Shown piece by piece: positions 38,138 through 47,592 of a stretch of 64,000 nucleotides of DNA. The DNA is taken from assembly GCF_017310035.1 (NCBI RefSeq), contig NZ_CP022296.1:1922001-1986000 (forward strand), given 5' to 3'. The position numbers and the translations under genes are program-made. The stretch is from Nocardioides sp. S5. Lineage in GTDB: Bacteria > Actinomycetota > Actinomycetes > Propionibacteriales > Nocardioidaceae. The notes beneath the pieces are model-generated. The model did not search any database, was not told the origin of the DNA, and saw only the letters and a list, made by a program, of their open reading frames with translations. The first letter of the stretch is position 1, and the number at the start of each line of letters is the position of its first letter.

Positions 38138-41100
38138 TCACCGGAAGTCGCGCGACGACGCCCGCGCCTGCAGCACCGCGCCTGCCCCCGGCACGACGAC
38201 GTCGATCCCCTCGACCTTGTCGGCGACGAGGTTGGTGACGCCCTCGTTGCGCTCGAGCCGCCCCCGGACGACCACGGCGACGCGGTTGCGGGCAGCCTGC
38301 CGGTGCGCCTTCATCACCCCGATCGAGCAGACCACGTTGAGCATGCCGGTCTCGTCCTCGAGGTTCAGGAAGGTGACGCCCATCGCGGTCCCCGGACGTT
38401 GGCGGTGGGTGACGAGCCCGGCGACGTGGACGCGACGCCCGGCCTCGTCGGTGGCGAGGTCGGCGACCGATCGGATTCCGGCCCGACGCAGCTCCTCGCG
38501 CAGGTGCTCGACGGGGTGCCGCTCGGGGGAGACGCCCGTGGCCCACAGGTCGGCGAGGGTGAGCTCGGGCTCGCTCATCCCGGGGAGCGTGGGCGCGGCC
38601 GGTGCCGGGGTGGTGCCGGGGAGGTGGCCGGCCCCCTCGGCGAAGCCGGCGGCCCACAGGGCCTCGCGGCGGTCGAGCCCCCAGGCGTCGAACGCTCCGG
38701 CGGTGGCCAGCGCCTCGAGCTGGGCCGTGGTCAGGTCCGCGCGTCGCGACAGGTCGGTGACGCCGGTGAAGGGGGACTCCTCGCGGGCCGCGACGATCCT
38801 GCGCGCCACCTCCAGCCCGATGCCGCGCACCGAGTCGAGCCCGAGGCGTACGGCCAGCGCGGCGTCGCGTCGGTGCGCGGGCACCGGGTCGGGGGTGCCC
38901 GGCACCCACTCGGTCCGCTCGAAGCGCGGCCGGCGGCACGCGTCGGGGCCGGTGGGCGCGACCGGGCCCACGACGACCCCCTCGAGGTCCGCCTGGGCCG
39001 ACGACCGCGTGACGTCGGGACGGCGTACGTCGACCCCGTGGCGCCGCGCGTCGGCGACCAGCGACTGGGGGGAGTAGAAGCCCATCGGCTGGTTGCGCAG
39101 CAGCCCCGCGAGGAAGGCGGCGGGGTAGTGGAGCTTGAACCACGACGAGGCGTAGACCAGCAGCGCGAAGGACAGCGCGTGCGACTCGGCGAAGCCGAAG
39201 TTGGCGAAGGACAGGATCTTGACGTAGATCGAGTCGGCCAGCTCGCCGGTGATCCCGCGTCGCTGCATGCCGGAGTAGAGCTTCGCCTTGACCGACTCGA
39301 TCCGCTCGACCCCGCGCTTGGACCCCATCGCGCGGCGCAGCAGGTCGGCGTCGTCGCGGCTGCAGTCGCCGAGGGTGACCGCCATCGCCATCAGCTGCTC
39401 CTGGAAGAGCGGCACGCCCTTGGTGCGCTCGAGCACGGGGACGAGCTCGGGGTGGTCGTAGGTGATGGCTTCCTTGCCGGTCGCGCGGCGGACGTAGGGG
39501 TGCACCGCGCCGCCCTGGATCGGGCCGGGGCGGATCAGGGCGATCTCGATGGCGAGGTCGTAGAACTCGCGCGGGCGCAACCGCGGGAGCGTCCCGATCT
39601 GCGCGCGGCTCTCGACCTGGAAGACGCCGATCGAGTCGGCGCGGCAGAGCATGTCGTAGACGGCCGGCTCCTCCTTGGGCATCGTGGCGAGGTCCCACTC
39701 CTCGCCGAGGTGCTCGGCGACGAGCCGCATCATGTGGTCGAGCGCGCCGAGCATCCCGAGCCCGAGCAGGTCGAACTTCACCAGCCCCATCGACTCGCAC
39801 GCGTCCTTGTCCCACTGCAGCACCGTGCGGCGGTCCATCCGCCCCCGCTCGATCGGGCAGACCTCGCCGATGGGCCGCTCGGTGAGGACCATGCCGCCGG
39901 AGTGGATGCCGAGGTGGCGCGGCGCGCCCATCAGCTCCTCGGCCAGGGCGACGACGGGAGCGGGGACGTCGTGGGCGTCCGGGTCGCCCTGGTCGCCCGC
40001 CACCACCGACTTCCAGCCGTCGATCTGCTTGGACCAGGCGTCCTGCTGGCCGGGGGAGAAGCCGAGGGCCTTCGCGGCGTCGCGCACGGCCATCCGCGGG
40101 CGGTAGCTGATGATGTTGGCGACCTGCGCGGCGTTGCGGCGGCCGTAGGTGTCGTAGACCCACTGGATCACCTCCTCGCGGCGGTCGGAGTCGAAGTCGA
40201 CGTCGATGTCGGGCTCCTCGTCGCGGTGCGCGGAGATGAAGCGCTCGAAGGGGAGCTTGTAGAACACCGCGTCGACCGCGGTGATGCCGAGGGCGAAGCA
40301 GACCGCGGAGCTCGCCGCGGACCCTCGCCCCTGGCACAGGATGCGTCGCGAGCGGGCGAAGGCGACGATGTCGTGGACGATCACGAAGTAGCCGGCGAAG
40401 TCCTTCTCGGCGATGACGCGCAGCTCGTGCTCGAGCCGATCACGGGCCTCGGCCTCGTGGGGGACGCCGGCGTACCTCTCGGCGAAGCCGCGCTCGGCCA
40501 GCACCCGCAGCCACGAGTCGGCGGTGTGGCCCTCGGGGATCTGTCGCTTGGGCAGCGCGGGGGAGGCCTTGCGCAGGTCGAAGGCCAGCTCGTCGGCGAG
40601 CGAGACGCTGCGCGCGACGGCTCCGGGGTGGGCTGCCAGCGCGGTCGTCATCTCCTCGCCGCTGCGCAGGTGGGCCGAGCCGGACAGGTCGAGCCAGCCG
40701 TCGAGGTCGGCCAGGCTGCGCCGGGCGCGGACGGCGGCCATGGCCGAGGCGAGCCGCGCCTGCCGCGGGGTCGCGTGGTGGACGTTGCCGGCCGCCACCA
40801 CGTCGAGGCCGTGGACGGACGCCAGCCGGGCGAGCGTGGCGTTGGCCGCGTCCGCTCCCGGTCGCGGTGACAGCTCGACCAGCACGTGCTCGATCCCGAA
40901 GCGCGCCGTCAGCCGGTCGAGCGCCTCGGCCGCGGCGGCCTCGCCCCCGGTGGCAAGCGCCTGGCGCACGCTGCCCTTGCGGCACCCGGTGAGCACCGCC
41001 CAGTGGCCACGCCCCTGCTCGCCGAGCTCGTCGAGGTCGTAGACCGGGCGCCCCTTCTCGTCGCCGCGCAGGTGTGCGTCGGTCATGGCGGCCGCGAGGC

Positions 41101-41533
41101 GGTGGTAGCCCTCGACGCCCCGTGCCAGCACCAGCAGGTGGCTGCCCTCGGGATCGGGTACGCCGTTCTGCGGCCCGCTGAGCCCGAGGGAGAGCTCGGC
41201 GCCGAAGACCGTCGGCAGGTCGTAGGCCGCGGCGGCCTCGGCCAGCATGGGCGCGGCGTAGAAGCCGTCGTGGTCGGTGACGGCCAGCGCGTGGAGGCCC
41301 AGGCGCACCGCCTCCTCGACGAGCTCGGCGGGCGAGCTGGCGCCGTCGAGGAAGCTGAAGTGGGTGTGGCAGTGCAGCTCGGCGTAGGGAGTCGTCGCCA
41401 CCGGGCGCTCGATCACCCGCGCCTCGGTGGACGCGCGCTTGCGCCGCGACACCGGCGCGTCGTCGGCGCCGGGGAGCCCGCTGAGCCGGCGCTCGAGCTC
41501 CTTCCAGTGCATGGCGGGGTTGTTCCAGCCCAT
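38138..41533 (-). CDS. dnaE2: Error-prone DNA polymerase III alpha subunit
   Basis: 1131-residue C-family translesion polymerase, the catalytic subunit of the SOS mutasome with ImuB and ImuA'. The PHP domain is at about 50-250 (ELHCHTHFSFLDGASSPAELV, LAVTDHDGF). The polymerase active-site aspartates are in EEPDIDVDFDSDRREEVIQWVYD. Also visible are GRGSAASSAVCFALGIT, the fingers LFQEQLMAMA, a helix-hairpin-helix (LDSVRGIGLEVARRIVAARE) and a C-terminal OB fold (VHVAGLVTHRQRPGTAMGVTFLNLEDETG). It is 21 bp behind imuB. Length fits DnaE2 (about 1050-1100 plus an N-terminal extension). Induction by DNA damage is expected through the SOS box at 43820. Confidence 0.96.
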   Translation of the reverse strand: MGWNNPAMHWKELERRLSGLPGADDAPVSRRKRASTEARVIERPVATTPYAELHCHTHFSFLDGASSPAELVEEAVRLGLHALAVTDHDGFYAAPMLAEAAAAYDLPTVFGAELSLGLSGPQNGVPDPEGSHLLVLARGVEGYHRLAAAMTDAHLRGDEKGRPVYDLDELGEQGRGHWAVLTGCRKGSVRQALATGGEAAAAEALDRLTARFGIEHVLVELSPRPGADAANATLARLASVHGLDVVAAGNVHHATPRQARLASAMAAVRARRSLADLDGWLDLSGSAHLRSGEEMTTALAAHPGAVARSVSLADELAFDLRKASPALPKRQIPEGHTADSWLRVLAERGFAERYAGVPHEAEARDRLEHELRVIAEKDFAGYFVIVHDIVAFARSRRILCQGRGSAASSAVCFALGITAVDAVFYKLPFERFISAHRDEEPDIDVDFDSDRREEVIQWVYDTYGRRNAAQVANIISYRPRMAVRDAAKALGFSPGQQDAWSKQIDGWKSVVAGDQGDPDAHDVPAPVVALAEELMGAPRHLGIHSGGMVLTERPIGEVCPIERGRMDRRTVLQWDKDACESMGLVKFDLLGLGMLGALDHMMRLVAEHLGEEWDLATMPKEEPAVYDMLCRADSIGVFQVESRAQIGTLPRLRPREFYDLAIEIALIRPGPIQGGAVHPYVRRATGKEAITYDHPELVPVLERTKGVPLFQEQLMAMAVTLGDCSRDDADLLRRAMGSKRGVERIESVKAKLYSGMQRRGITGELADSIYVKILSFANFGFAESHALSFALLVYASSWFKLHYPAAFLAGLLRNQPMGFYSPQSLVADARRHGVDVRRPDVTRSSAQADLEGVVVGPVAPTGPDACRRPRFERTEWVPGTPDPVPAHRRDAALAVRLGLDSVRGIGLEVARRIVAAREESPFTGVTDLSRRADLTTAQLEALATAGAFDAWGLDRREALWAAGFAEGAGHLPGTTPAPAAPTLPGMSEPELTLADLWATGVSPERHPVEHLREELRRAGIRSVADLATDEAGRRVHVAGLVTHRQRPGTAMGVTFLNLEDETGMLNVVCSIGVMKAHRQAARNRVAVVVRGRLERNEGVTNLVADKVEGIDVVVPGAGAVLQARASSRDFR

Positions 41534-41554
41534 CAGCGCACCCCCGCTCGGTGG

Positions 41555-43135
41555 TCAGTCATAGCCGGCCTCCAGCGACCACCCCTCGGGCCCGCGCAGC
41601 AGCAGCCACGCGCGCCCGTCGGCGCCGACGACCTGGAAGCGCGCGCTCGGCCCGGCCCCGCCCGACCACCAGCCCTCGTCGGTGGGCCACGGACCGGCCC
41701 ACGCGGTCACGGGCTGCCACGGCAGGACGCCATCACCGAGCCGGAAGCGCCGGGGCTCGCCGGTGACGACGCCGCGGTCGGTGACCCGCACCTCGCGTCC
41801 TGCGTCGTCGACGACCTCGGCGACCGGGGGAGTGGCGAAGACCCGGACGGGGGCGGGCCCCGGCACCCGGCCGGGCCACGGCCGGTCGACGGGCCGCAGG
41901 TCGACCGCGCGCTCGCCCCACGGCACGAGCGACTGCCGGGCGGACGGGCTGCGACCGCCCTGCAGCACCGGACGGCGTACGGCGTCGAAGCCGACCATGC
42001 CCTGCACGCGGGCCACGCCGCGCTCGACGAGGTCGTCGGAGGCAGAGCCCCACAGGGCCTCACCGTGGGCGGCGGCGGACTCGACCACCTCCGGCACGAA
42101 CCGGACCCGCTCGATCGGCGCCCGCACCTCACCGGACTGCTTGCGGGCGCGCAGCGAGCCTCCCGGTCCGCTCGTCGACCCGGCCGACTGGAGCTGCCAG
42201 TGCACCCGGTCGACCAGGTCGCGAGCAGAGAAGTGGCGCGGGTGCAACCAGGTGCGGGCCGAGCAGACGACCCCGTCGGACTCGGCCTCGACGCGGACGC
42301 CGGTGGCGACGAGCTGGCGTTGCGCCAGTTGGTTGACGAAGCGCTCGGCGGTGGTGCGGACGCTGAAGGTGATCGCCTCGACCGAGTCCAGGGGAGGCTC
42401 GAAGAACACCTCGGCCTCCAGCTCGGGCGGGGGCGTGCGGGCGGCGAAGAGCGTGCGGTCCTCGCCGCGGGCGCGTCGGCGCACGGCCGCACCGTGGCTG
42501 CCGAGACGGTGCTCGACCGCGTCGCCCGGCAGGTCGGCCAGGTCGCCGAGGGTGCGCAGGCCGAGACGCTGCAGCAGCCCGACCAGCTCGCGTCCGCGCG
42601 GGCCGTCGTCCTGGAGCACGTGCACGGGCAGGCCGCGCAGGAACGCCGCGGACTCCTCGGGCGGCACGACGGTCCACGACTGCACCTCGGCGGTGCGCGC
42701 GGCCTGCTCGGCGGTGAAGAGGTCGTCGGCGATGCCGAACCGCACGTCCCAGACCCCGCTCTCGACCAGCGCCTGGCACACGGTCGCCGCGGCGGCGGTC
42801 TCGGTGCCGTACCAGCTGCCGGGCGCGCGCACGGCCAGCAGCCCGGGCCGCAGGGCCGACACCCCGGGACGCAGGTCCTCCACGACCGACAGGACCGGCT
42901 CGAAGGCGCGGGCGTCGCGGTCGGGGTTGGCGGGCAGCAGCACCAGCTCGGGGCACCGGGCCTGTGCGTCGCGCCGGCGCTGCCCGCGGCGTACGCCCTC
43001 GGCGCGGGCGGGACCGTTGCACACCTCGACGACGTTGGCGTGGAGCACGGCGGCGGGGGAGCGCAGCGACCGGTCGGCCTCGTCGAGCGCAGCGACCACC
43101 GACCAGTCGGGGCACCACACGACCATGACCCTCAC
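41555..43135 (-). CDS. imuB: Y-family polymerase-like mutasome protein ImuB
   Basis: 526-residue catalytically inactive Y-family polymerase homologue that links DnaE2 to the beta clamp. It begins MVVWCPDWSVVAALDEADRSLRSPAAVLHANVVEVCNGPARAEGVRRGQRRRDAQ, where the metal-binding Asp residues of true Y-polymerases are lacking (CPDWSV in place of DMD-type motif). The helix-hairpin-helix region is LLQRLGLRTLGDLADLPGDAVEHRLG, and the C-terminal part has clamp-binding potential (RQSLVPWGERA). GTG at 43135 overlaps the stop of the upstream imuA' gene (GTGA); an ATG 9 nt later is an alternative. Confidence 0.92.
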   Translation of the reverse strand: MRVMVVWCPDWSVVAALDEADRSLRSPAAVLHANVVEVCNGPARAEGVRRGQRRRDAQARCPELVLLPANPDRDARAFEPVLSVVEDLRPGVSALRPGLLAVRAPGSWYGTETAAAATVCQALVESGVWDVRFGIADDLFTAEQAARTAEVQSWTVVPPEESAAFLRGLPVHVLQDDGPRGRELVGLLQRLGLRTLGDLADLPGDAVEHRLGSHGAAVRRRARGEDRTLFAARTPPPELEAEVFFEPPLDSVEAITFSVRTTAERFVNQLAQRQLVATGVRVEAESDGVVCSARTWLHPRHFSARDLVDRVHWQLQSAGSTSGPGGSLRARKQSGEVRAPIERVRFVPEVVESAAAHGEALWGSASDDLVERGVARVQGMVGFDAVRRPVLQGGRSPSARQSLVPWGERAVDLRPVDRPWPGRVPGPAPVRVFATPPVAEVVDDAGREVRVTDRGVVTGEPRRFRLGDGVLPWQPVTAWAGPWPTDEGWWSGGAGPSARFQVVGADGRAWLLLRGPEGWSLEAGYD

Positions 43136-43809
43136 CAGGCGCCCATCGGCGACACCCGTCGCAGGTCCTGCGTCGACGTGTCGGCCCGGCGCACCCCCGG
43201 CCAGGCCAGGTCGGCGCGCTGCGGGGGGCGGGCACCACGGCGTACGACGACGCGGGCGCGGCGCTCCGTCAGCTGTCCGGTGCCCGAGGAGGGGCCGGTC
43301 CAGACGGACTCCTCGAGGCTGAGCCGGGCCTCCGCCCGGGGCCAGTCGCCGTGGACGACCAGCACCGAGGAGCGGGTGCGCAGGCGCGAGTCGAGGATCC
43401 CGGCGGTGCGCTCGTCGACGGCCGCGGGGGCCCGCAGGACCACCACGCGCAGGACGTCGACCAGCGCCGCGGTCACCTCCAGCCAGTGCTCGCCCGGGTC
43501 GGGCACGAGCACCGTGCGCGCGAGCTCGATCCCGAGCTCGGCGGCCGCCTCGGCGCCGAAGTCCGTGCAGCCGGCGAAGCCGACCCACTCCCCGGCACGG
43601 GACGCCCCGGCCGCCAGGGCGAGGGCGAGGGAGGCGGAGTCGACGGCGTACGTCGCCCCGGCGTGCATGGGCACCAGGTCGGCCAGCCCGGGCAGGGTCG
43701 GGACCGGCTCGCCGGCCGGCTTGCGCTCCATGGCCGCCACCCGCTCACGCAGCTGCTCGACCACCGAGCGCCCCGGGTCCAGGGCAGCGATCGAGCGGGC
43801 GGAGGACAT
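43132..43809 (-). CDS. imuA': ImuA'-like mutasome protein (RecA-fold-related)
   Basis: 225-residue first gene of the damage-inducible imuA'-imuB-dnaE2 operon, the actinobacterial analogue of Mycobacterium tuberculosis Rv3395c. Sequence is typical in context: GEPVPTLPGLADLVPMHAGATYAVDSASLALALAAGASRAGEWVGFAGCTDFGAEAAAELGIEL, then VLVPDPGEHWLEVTAALVDVLRVVVLRAP. It lacks a clear Walker A motif, so it is RecA-like in fold only. Its exact role with ImuB is not known. ATG at 43809, with a perfect LexA box 11 bp upstream of the start codon, which would block transcription directly. Confidence 0.85.
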   Translation of the reverse strand: MSSARSIAALDPGRSVVEQLRERVAAMERKPAGEPVPTLPGLADLVPMHAGATYAVDSASLALALAAGASRAGEWVGFAGCTDFGAEAAAELGIELARTVLVPDPGEHWLEVTAALVDVLRVVVLRAPAAVDERTAGILDSRLRTRSSVLVVHGDWPRAEARLSLEESVWTGPSSGTGQLTERRARVVVRRGARPPQRADLAWPGVRRADTSTQDLRRVSPMGAW

Positions 43810-43819
43810 GACCCCATCA

Positions 43820-43835
43820 TCGAACACGTGTTCGA
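43820..43835. promoter_or_regulatory. SOS box (LexA-binding site)
   Basis: TCGAACACGTGTTCGA, a perfect 16-bp palindrome, matching the actinobacterial LexA consensus TCGAAC-N4-GTTCGA. It is 11 bp upstream of imuA', and heads the imuA'-imuB-dnaE2 operon. It also lies 84 bp upstream of the divergent phospholipase-D-like gene, so that gene could be affected too. Confidence 0.93.
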
Positions 43836-43918
43836 ACGAGTCAAGCGGCGAGGCGGCGCCCGAAGCGGGCCGAGGATACCTATGCTGGCACGGCACCATC
43901 CGCAGAAGGGGGCCGGTC

Positions 43919-45388
43919 GTGTCGAAGCTGTCGATGCTCGTGGGGAGCATCTGTCTGGCGCTGACGGCGTCGCTGGGAGCAGTCGCTCCCGGGGTCGCTG
44001 CGTCGAGCGCGTCGCAGGGGGTCGGGGCCGTCCAGGCGGACCGGGCCGAGCAGGCGAAGCCGCAGAAGTCGCGTCGCTGGAGGGCCCCGAGCGGGCCCTT
44101 CTTCAACGACCCGCACCTGGCCGAGGGGCACTTCCGCATCGAGCGGAAGGTGATCGACACGATCAACCGCACGCCCAAGGGTTCCACGATCAGGATCGCC
44201 ATCTACTCGCTGGACCGCGTGCCGGTGGCGCAGGCGCTGGCCGCCGCGCACCGACGCGGCGTGCAGGTGCAGATGCTGCTCAACGACCACTGGGAGACGG
44301 CGGCGATGAAGGTGCTGCGCGCCGAGATCGGCAAGGACCGGAGCCGCAACAGCTTCATCTACAAGTGCCGCAAGAGCTGCCGCGGCGCGGCCAGCGACTT
44401 CAACAACCTGCACTCGAAGTTCTACCTGTTCAGCCAGGCCGGCCGGTCGGAGGACGTCATCGCCGTGGGCTCGGCCAACATGACGCGCAACGCCGCGGTC
44501 CACCAGTGGAACGACCTCTACTTCACCGAGGGCGACCACGAGCTGTTCCGCCAGTTCGTCGGGCTCTTCAAGGACATGAGCAAGGACCACGACACCCGCC
44601 AGGAGCCGCTCGCCTTCTGCGGCACGCCGCTCCTCGGCGTCTGCGACGACTCGGTCGACAAGCACACGGTCGTCGCCTTCCCGCGGGCGTCCGGTCCGCG
44701 CAACGACCTCGTGCTGACCCTGCTCGACCGGGTGCAGTGCCGCAACGTCGACCCCGTCACCGGCGCGGTCACGCGCACGCGCCTCGCGCTGTCGATGCAC
44801 ACCATGCGCGGCGAGCGCGGTGACTACCTCGCCGCGGCGATCCGCAGGAAGTACGTCCAGGGCTGCGACGTGCGGGTCAGCTACGGCCTCATCGGCTACC
44901 ACACCAAGGGCGTCCTCGGCGCGCCCACCGCCCGCGGCCGGATCCCGCTGCGCTCGACGGGCCTCGACTTCGACACCGAGGACAACTTCGACCTCAACAA
45001 CGACGGCATCGACGACCTGATCCTCGACTACTACAGCCACCAGAAGTACCTCGTCGTCCAGGGCACCTACAACGGCGTCCCGAACACCTCGATGGTGCTC
45101 ACCGGCTCGGTGAACTGGTCCAGCCTCAGCAGCGCCAACGACGAGGTCTGGTTCACCGTGCGCGGCGCGGTCGTGGCGAAGAAGTACCTCGGCAACTTCG
45201 ACTACCAGTGGAACAACACCCGCAACTCGCGCAACGCCTACACGACGTCGTACGCCAACTTCCGCGTACGCCGCACGGTCGTCGACGCGGACGGCACGAA
45301 GCGCCGGGTCTGGGTCACCGAGCGCCGTCCGGTCACCACGATCGAGCGCGACCCCTACCGCAAGGGTCCCTACTGGGAGGACGACTGA
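43919..45388 (+). CDS. Secreted phospholipase D-like protein
   Basis: 489 residues. The N-terminal Sec signal peptide is MSKLSMLVGSICLALTASLGAVAPGVAAS with a likely AxA-type cut near residue 28, so it is exported. Two PLD half-domains follow: HSKFYLFSQAG...AVGSANMTRN (His at 165) and HQKYLVVQGTYNG...LTGSVNWSS (His at 374). Each keeps His, Lys and the downstream GSxN; the Asp expected seven residues after His is Ser in the first and Gln in the second. Paired Cys (YKCRKSCRG, FCGTPLLGVC) suggest disulfides. The region FDTEDNFDLNNDGIDDL resembles a calcium-binding DxDxDG-like loop. GTG at 43919 follows AGAAGGGGG. Confidence 0.88.
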   Translation: MSKLSMLVGSICLALTASLGAVAPGVAASSASQGVGAVQADRAEQAKPQKSRRWRAPSGPFFNDPHLAEGHFRIERKVIDTINRTPKGSTIRIAIYSLDRVPVAQALAAAHRRGVQVQMLLNDHWETAAMKVLRAEIGKDRSRNSFIYKCRKSCRGAASDFNNLHSKFYLFSQAGRSEDVIAVGSANMTRNAAVHQWNDLYFTEGDHELFRQFVGLFKDMSKDHDTRQEPLAFCGTPLLGVCDDSVDKHTVVAFPRASGPRNDLVLTLLDRVQCRNVDPVTGAVTRTRLALSMHTMRGERGDYLAAAIRRKYVQGCDVRVSYGLIGYHTKGVLGAPTARGRIPLRSTGLDFDTEDNFDLNNDGIDDLILDYYSHQKYLVVQGTYNGVPNTSMVLTGSVNWSSLSSANDEVWFTVRGAVVAKKYLGNFDYQWNNTRNSRNAYTTSYANFRVRRTVVDADGTKRRVWVTERRPVTTIERDPYRKGPYWEDD

Positions 45389-45397
45389 GCCGCGCCG

Positions 45398-46222
45398 TCA
45401 GGCGGCCGGTGCTGGCTCGGTCAGGTCCGCGCGCAGCTGGCGCAGCACGCGCGCCAGGATCCGTGAGATCTGCGCCTGCGTGAGCCCCAGGAGGTCGGCG
45501 ATCTCTGCCTGGGTGCGCTCGTCGACGAAGCGCCAGTGCAGGATCCGGCGCTCACGCTCCGGAAGGCCGGCGATCGCCGTGTCGAGCACCAGCCTCGCCT
45601 CGACGGACGTGAGACCCGGGTCGTGCCACCCGATCAGGCTCGCGATCGTGTCGTCCCCGTCGCCGGCGGTGGTGTCGATCGAGGTCGGCCGGAAGCACCC
45701 GTCCGCCGAGAGCGCCTCGACCACGTCGTCGAGGTCTGCCCCGAGGTGTGCGGCGATCTCCGAGGGCTGCGGCGAGCGGCCCAGGGCTGCCAGCAGGTCC
45801 TGCTCCGCGGTGGCGATGCGCGCCTGCAGCTCCTGGAGCCGTCGGGGCACCCGGATCATCCAGCCCGCGTCGCGGAAGTGGCGGCGCAGCTCGCCCCGGA
45901 TCGTCGGGGCGGCGTAGGCCATGAAGTCGTGCCCGGCCGTAGGGTCGAAGCGCTGGGCGGCCTTGGTGAGCCCGACGAGCGCGACCTGCTCGAGGTCGTC
46001 GAGGTCGATGCCGCGGTTGCGGTAGCGCGCTGCCATCGAGCGGGCCACGGCGACGTTGGCCTCGATCAGCTCGTGGACCAGGCGCCGACGTTCGATGGCG
46101 GTGGTGGCCGATCGCATGAGGTCGACGGCAGCTGCTGTACGACGGGCCGGGGAGGCGTCCGTGCCGGGGTCGGCAGGGGAGTGGTGCTCGACGTGCTGGG
46201 GGACGATCGCAAAGGTGGTCAC
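45398..46222 (-). CDS. RNA polymerase sigma factor, SigB/SigF/SigG family
   Basis: 274-residue group 3 sigma factor. Region 2: ANVAVARSMAARYRNRGIDLDDLEQVALVGLTKAAQRFDPTAGHDFMAYAAPTIRGELRRHFRDAGWMIRVPRRLQELQ. Region 3 follows with LGRSPQPSEIAAHLGADLDDVVEAL. Region 4 is AIAGLPERERRILHWRFVDERTQAEIADLLGLTQAQISRILARVLRQLRADL, including the helix-turn-helix. Such sigma factors control stress or development and are usually held by an anti-sigma factor, but none is encoded alongside here. Start ATG at 46222, with AAGGAGATC upstream. It is convergent with the PLD-like gene (9-bp gap). Confidence 0.93.
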   Translation of the reverse strand: MTTFAIVPQHVEHHSPADPGTDASPARRTAAAVDLMRSATTAIERRRLVHELIEANVAVARSMAARYRNRGIDLDDLEQVALVGLTKAAQRFDPTAGHDFMAYAAPTIRGELRRHFRDAGWMIRVPRRLQELQARIATAEQDLLAALGRSPQPSEIAAHLGADLDDVVEALSADGCFRPTSIDTTAGDGDDTIASLIGWHDPGLTSVEARLVLDTAIAGLPERERRILHWRFVDERTQAEIADLLGLTQAQISRILARVLRQLRADLTEPAPAA

Positions 46223-46439
46223 GAGATCTCCTTGACGGTCATGCTGTCGCTGGTCGTTGCCCTCGTGGGGCGTGCTCCGAGTGTGGCGAGGGCGCTGCGT
46301 GGCCGACAGCCGAAAAACGAAACGTTGGACAGGGGCTGGACAGCCGGTCCGCCAGCAGCCCGTCCCCAGCGGTCAGTCCGCGAGCGGAGGTCCGGCCACC
46401 GACCGCGCTGCGGCGATCACCGCCAGCGCCTCCCACACG
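46223..46439. other. Intergenic region upstream of the sigma factor gene; no gene supported
   Basis: No convincing gene. It must hold the promoter of the sigma gene (minus strand), but no clear recognition motif was found. A short minus-strand peptide ending at about 46373 (LDRDVWEALAVIAAARSVAG) looks protein-like and may be a relic, but it is too short to name. Confidence 0.4.
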
Positions 46440-46625
46440 TCGCGGTCCAGCGTTCCCACGCGCGCAGGTGGCGGCGTACGCCGGAGACCCCGCCCGCGCG
46501 CCGCCTTGGTACGCCAACATCGACTCGGTGCGCGGGCGGACGCCGCCGCCGGTGGCGAGGTGGTCGAGCTCGTGCCCGGCGAGCGGCTCGTGATGCGCAC
46601 GACCGACGGGCCGTTCGGTCGCCGG
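46440..46625 (+). pseudogene. Decayed SRPBCC (polyketide-cyclase-like) gene fragment
   Basis: Two recognisable pieces of an SRPBCC-family protein occur in different frames: AQVAAYAGDPARAPPWYANIDSVRGRTPPPVA, from about 46460, then after a short deletion EVVELVPGERLVMRTTDGPFG. In intact relatives these are separated by about 15-20 residues (a beta-hairpin), and the chain continues for about 60 more. No start codon, common frame or C-terminus remains. Runs directly into the 3' end of the hesB-like gene on the other strand. The family link is from memory of typical sequences, so moderate confidence only. Confidence 0.5.
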
Positions 46626-46907
46626 TCAGTGACGATCCCTCACGACGAAGTGCACCCGGCCGTTCCTGGTGACCGCGTCGAGCAGGCGGCCGCGGACCCG
46701 CGGCACCGCGGGCCCGTCGAGGAAGACCCGTGCCCCGTCCCGCTCGACCACCTCGTCACCGCGTGCCGGCCCGGCCGCCGCCGCGACGCCCAGCGCGTGC
46801 TCTCCGGGGCCCTGCGAGGCGATCCGGAGTCCTGACGTCGCGCCGATGCGGGGGTGGGCGGTGACGCGCCGGACGACCTCACGTGCGTTCGCGGTCATGG
46901 TGAACAC
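46626..46907 (-). CDS. HesB/IscA-fold protein lacking cysteines
   Basis: 93 residues resembling actinobacterial Fe-S cluster assembly HesB-like proteins: MTANAREVVRRVTAHPRIGATSGLRIASQGPGEHALGVAAAAGPARGDEVVERDGARVFLDGPAVPRVRGRLLDAVT. The ARVFLDGPAV segment and the terminal LLDA-NGRVHF match the A-type fold. It has no Cys at all, so it cannot ligate a cluster as IscA does. Such Cys-less forms are common in high-GC Gram-positives and their role is unknown. Start at 46907, or 46898 if the second Met is used. Confidence 0.7.
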   Translation of the reverse strand: MFTMTANAREVVRRVTAHPRIGATSGLRIASQGPGEHALGVAAAAGPARGDEVVERDGARVFLDGPAVPRVRGRLLDAVTRNGRVHFVVRDRH

Positions 46908-47062
46908 GGGGTTGCTCCTCTCGTGGTGCGTTGCCGGGACGGCGCCCGGCCTGCTCCTCCATCAAGACACCACCGGGCGTGCCGGGCAAGGAGACCGAAC
47001 GAGGTGGAGCGGGATCGACGGGCGCCGGTCATCGAGCCGTCACACGACTGTCACACCGTGCC

Positions 47063-47590
<528 letters not shown>

Positions 47591-47592
47591 CC

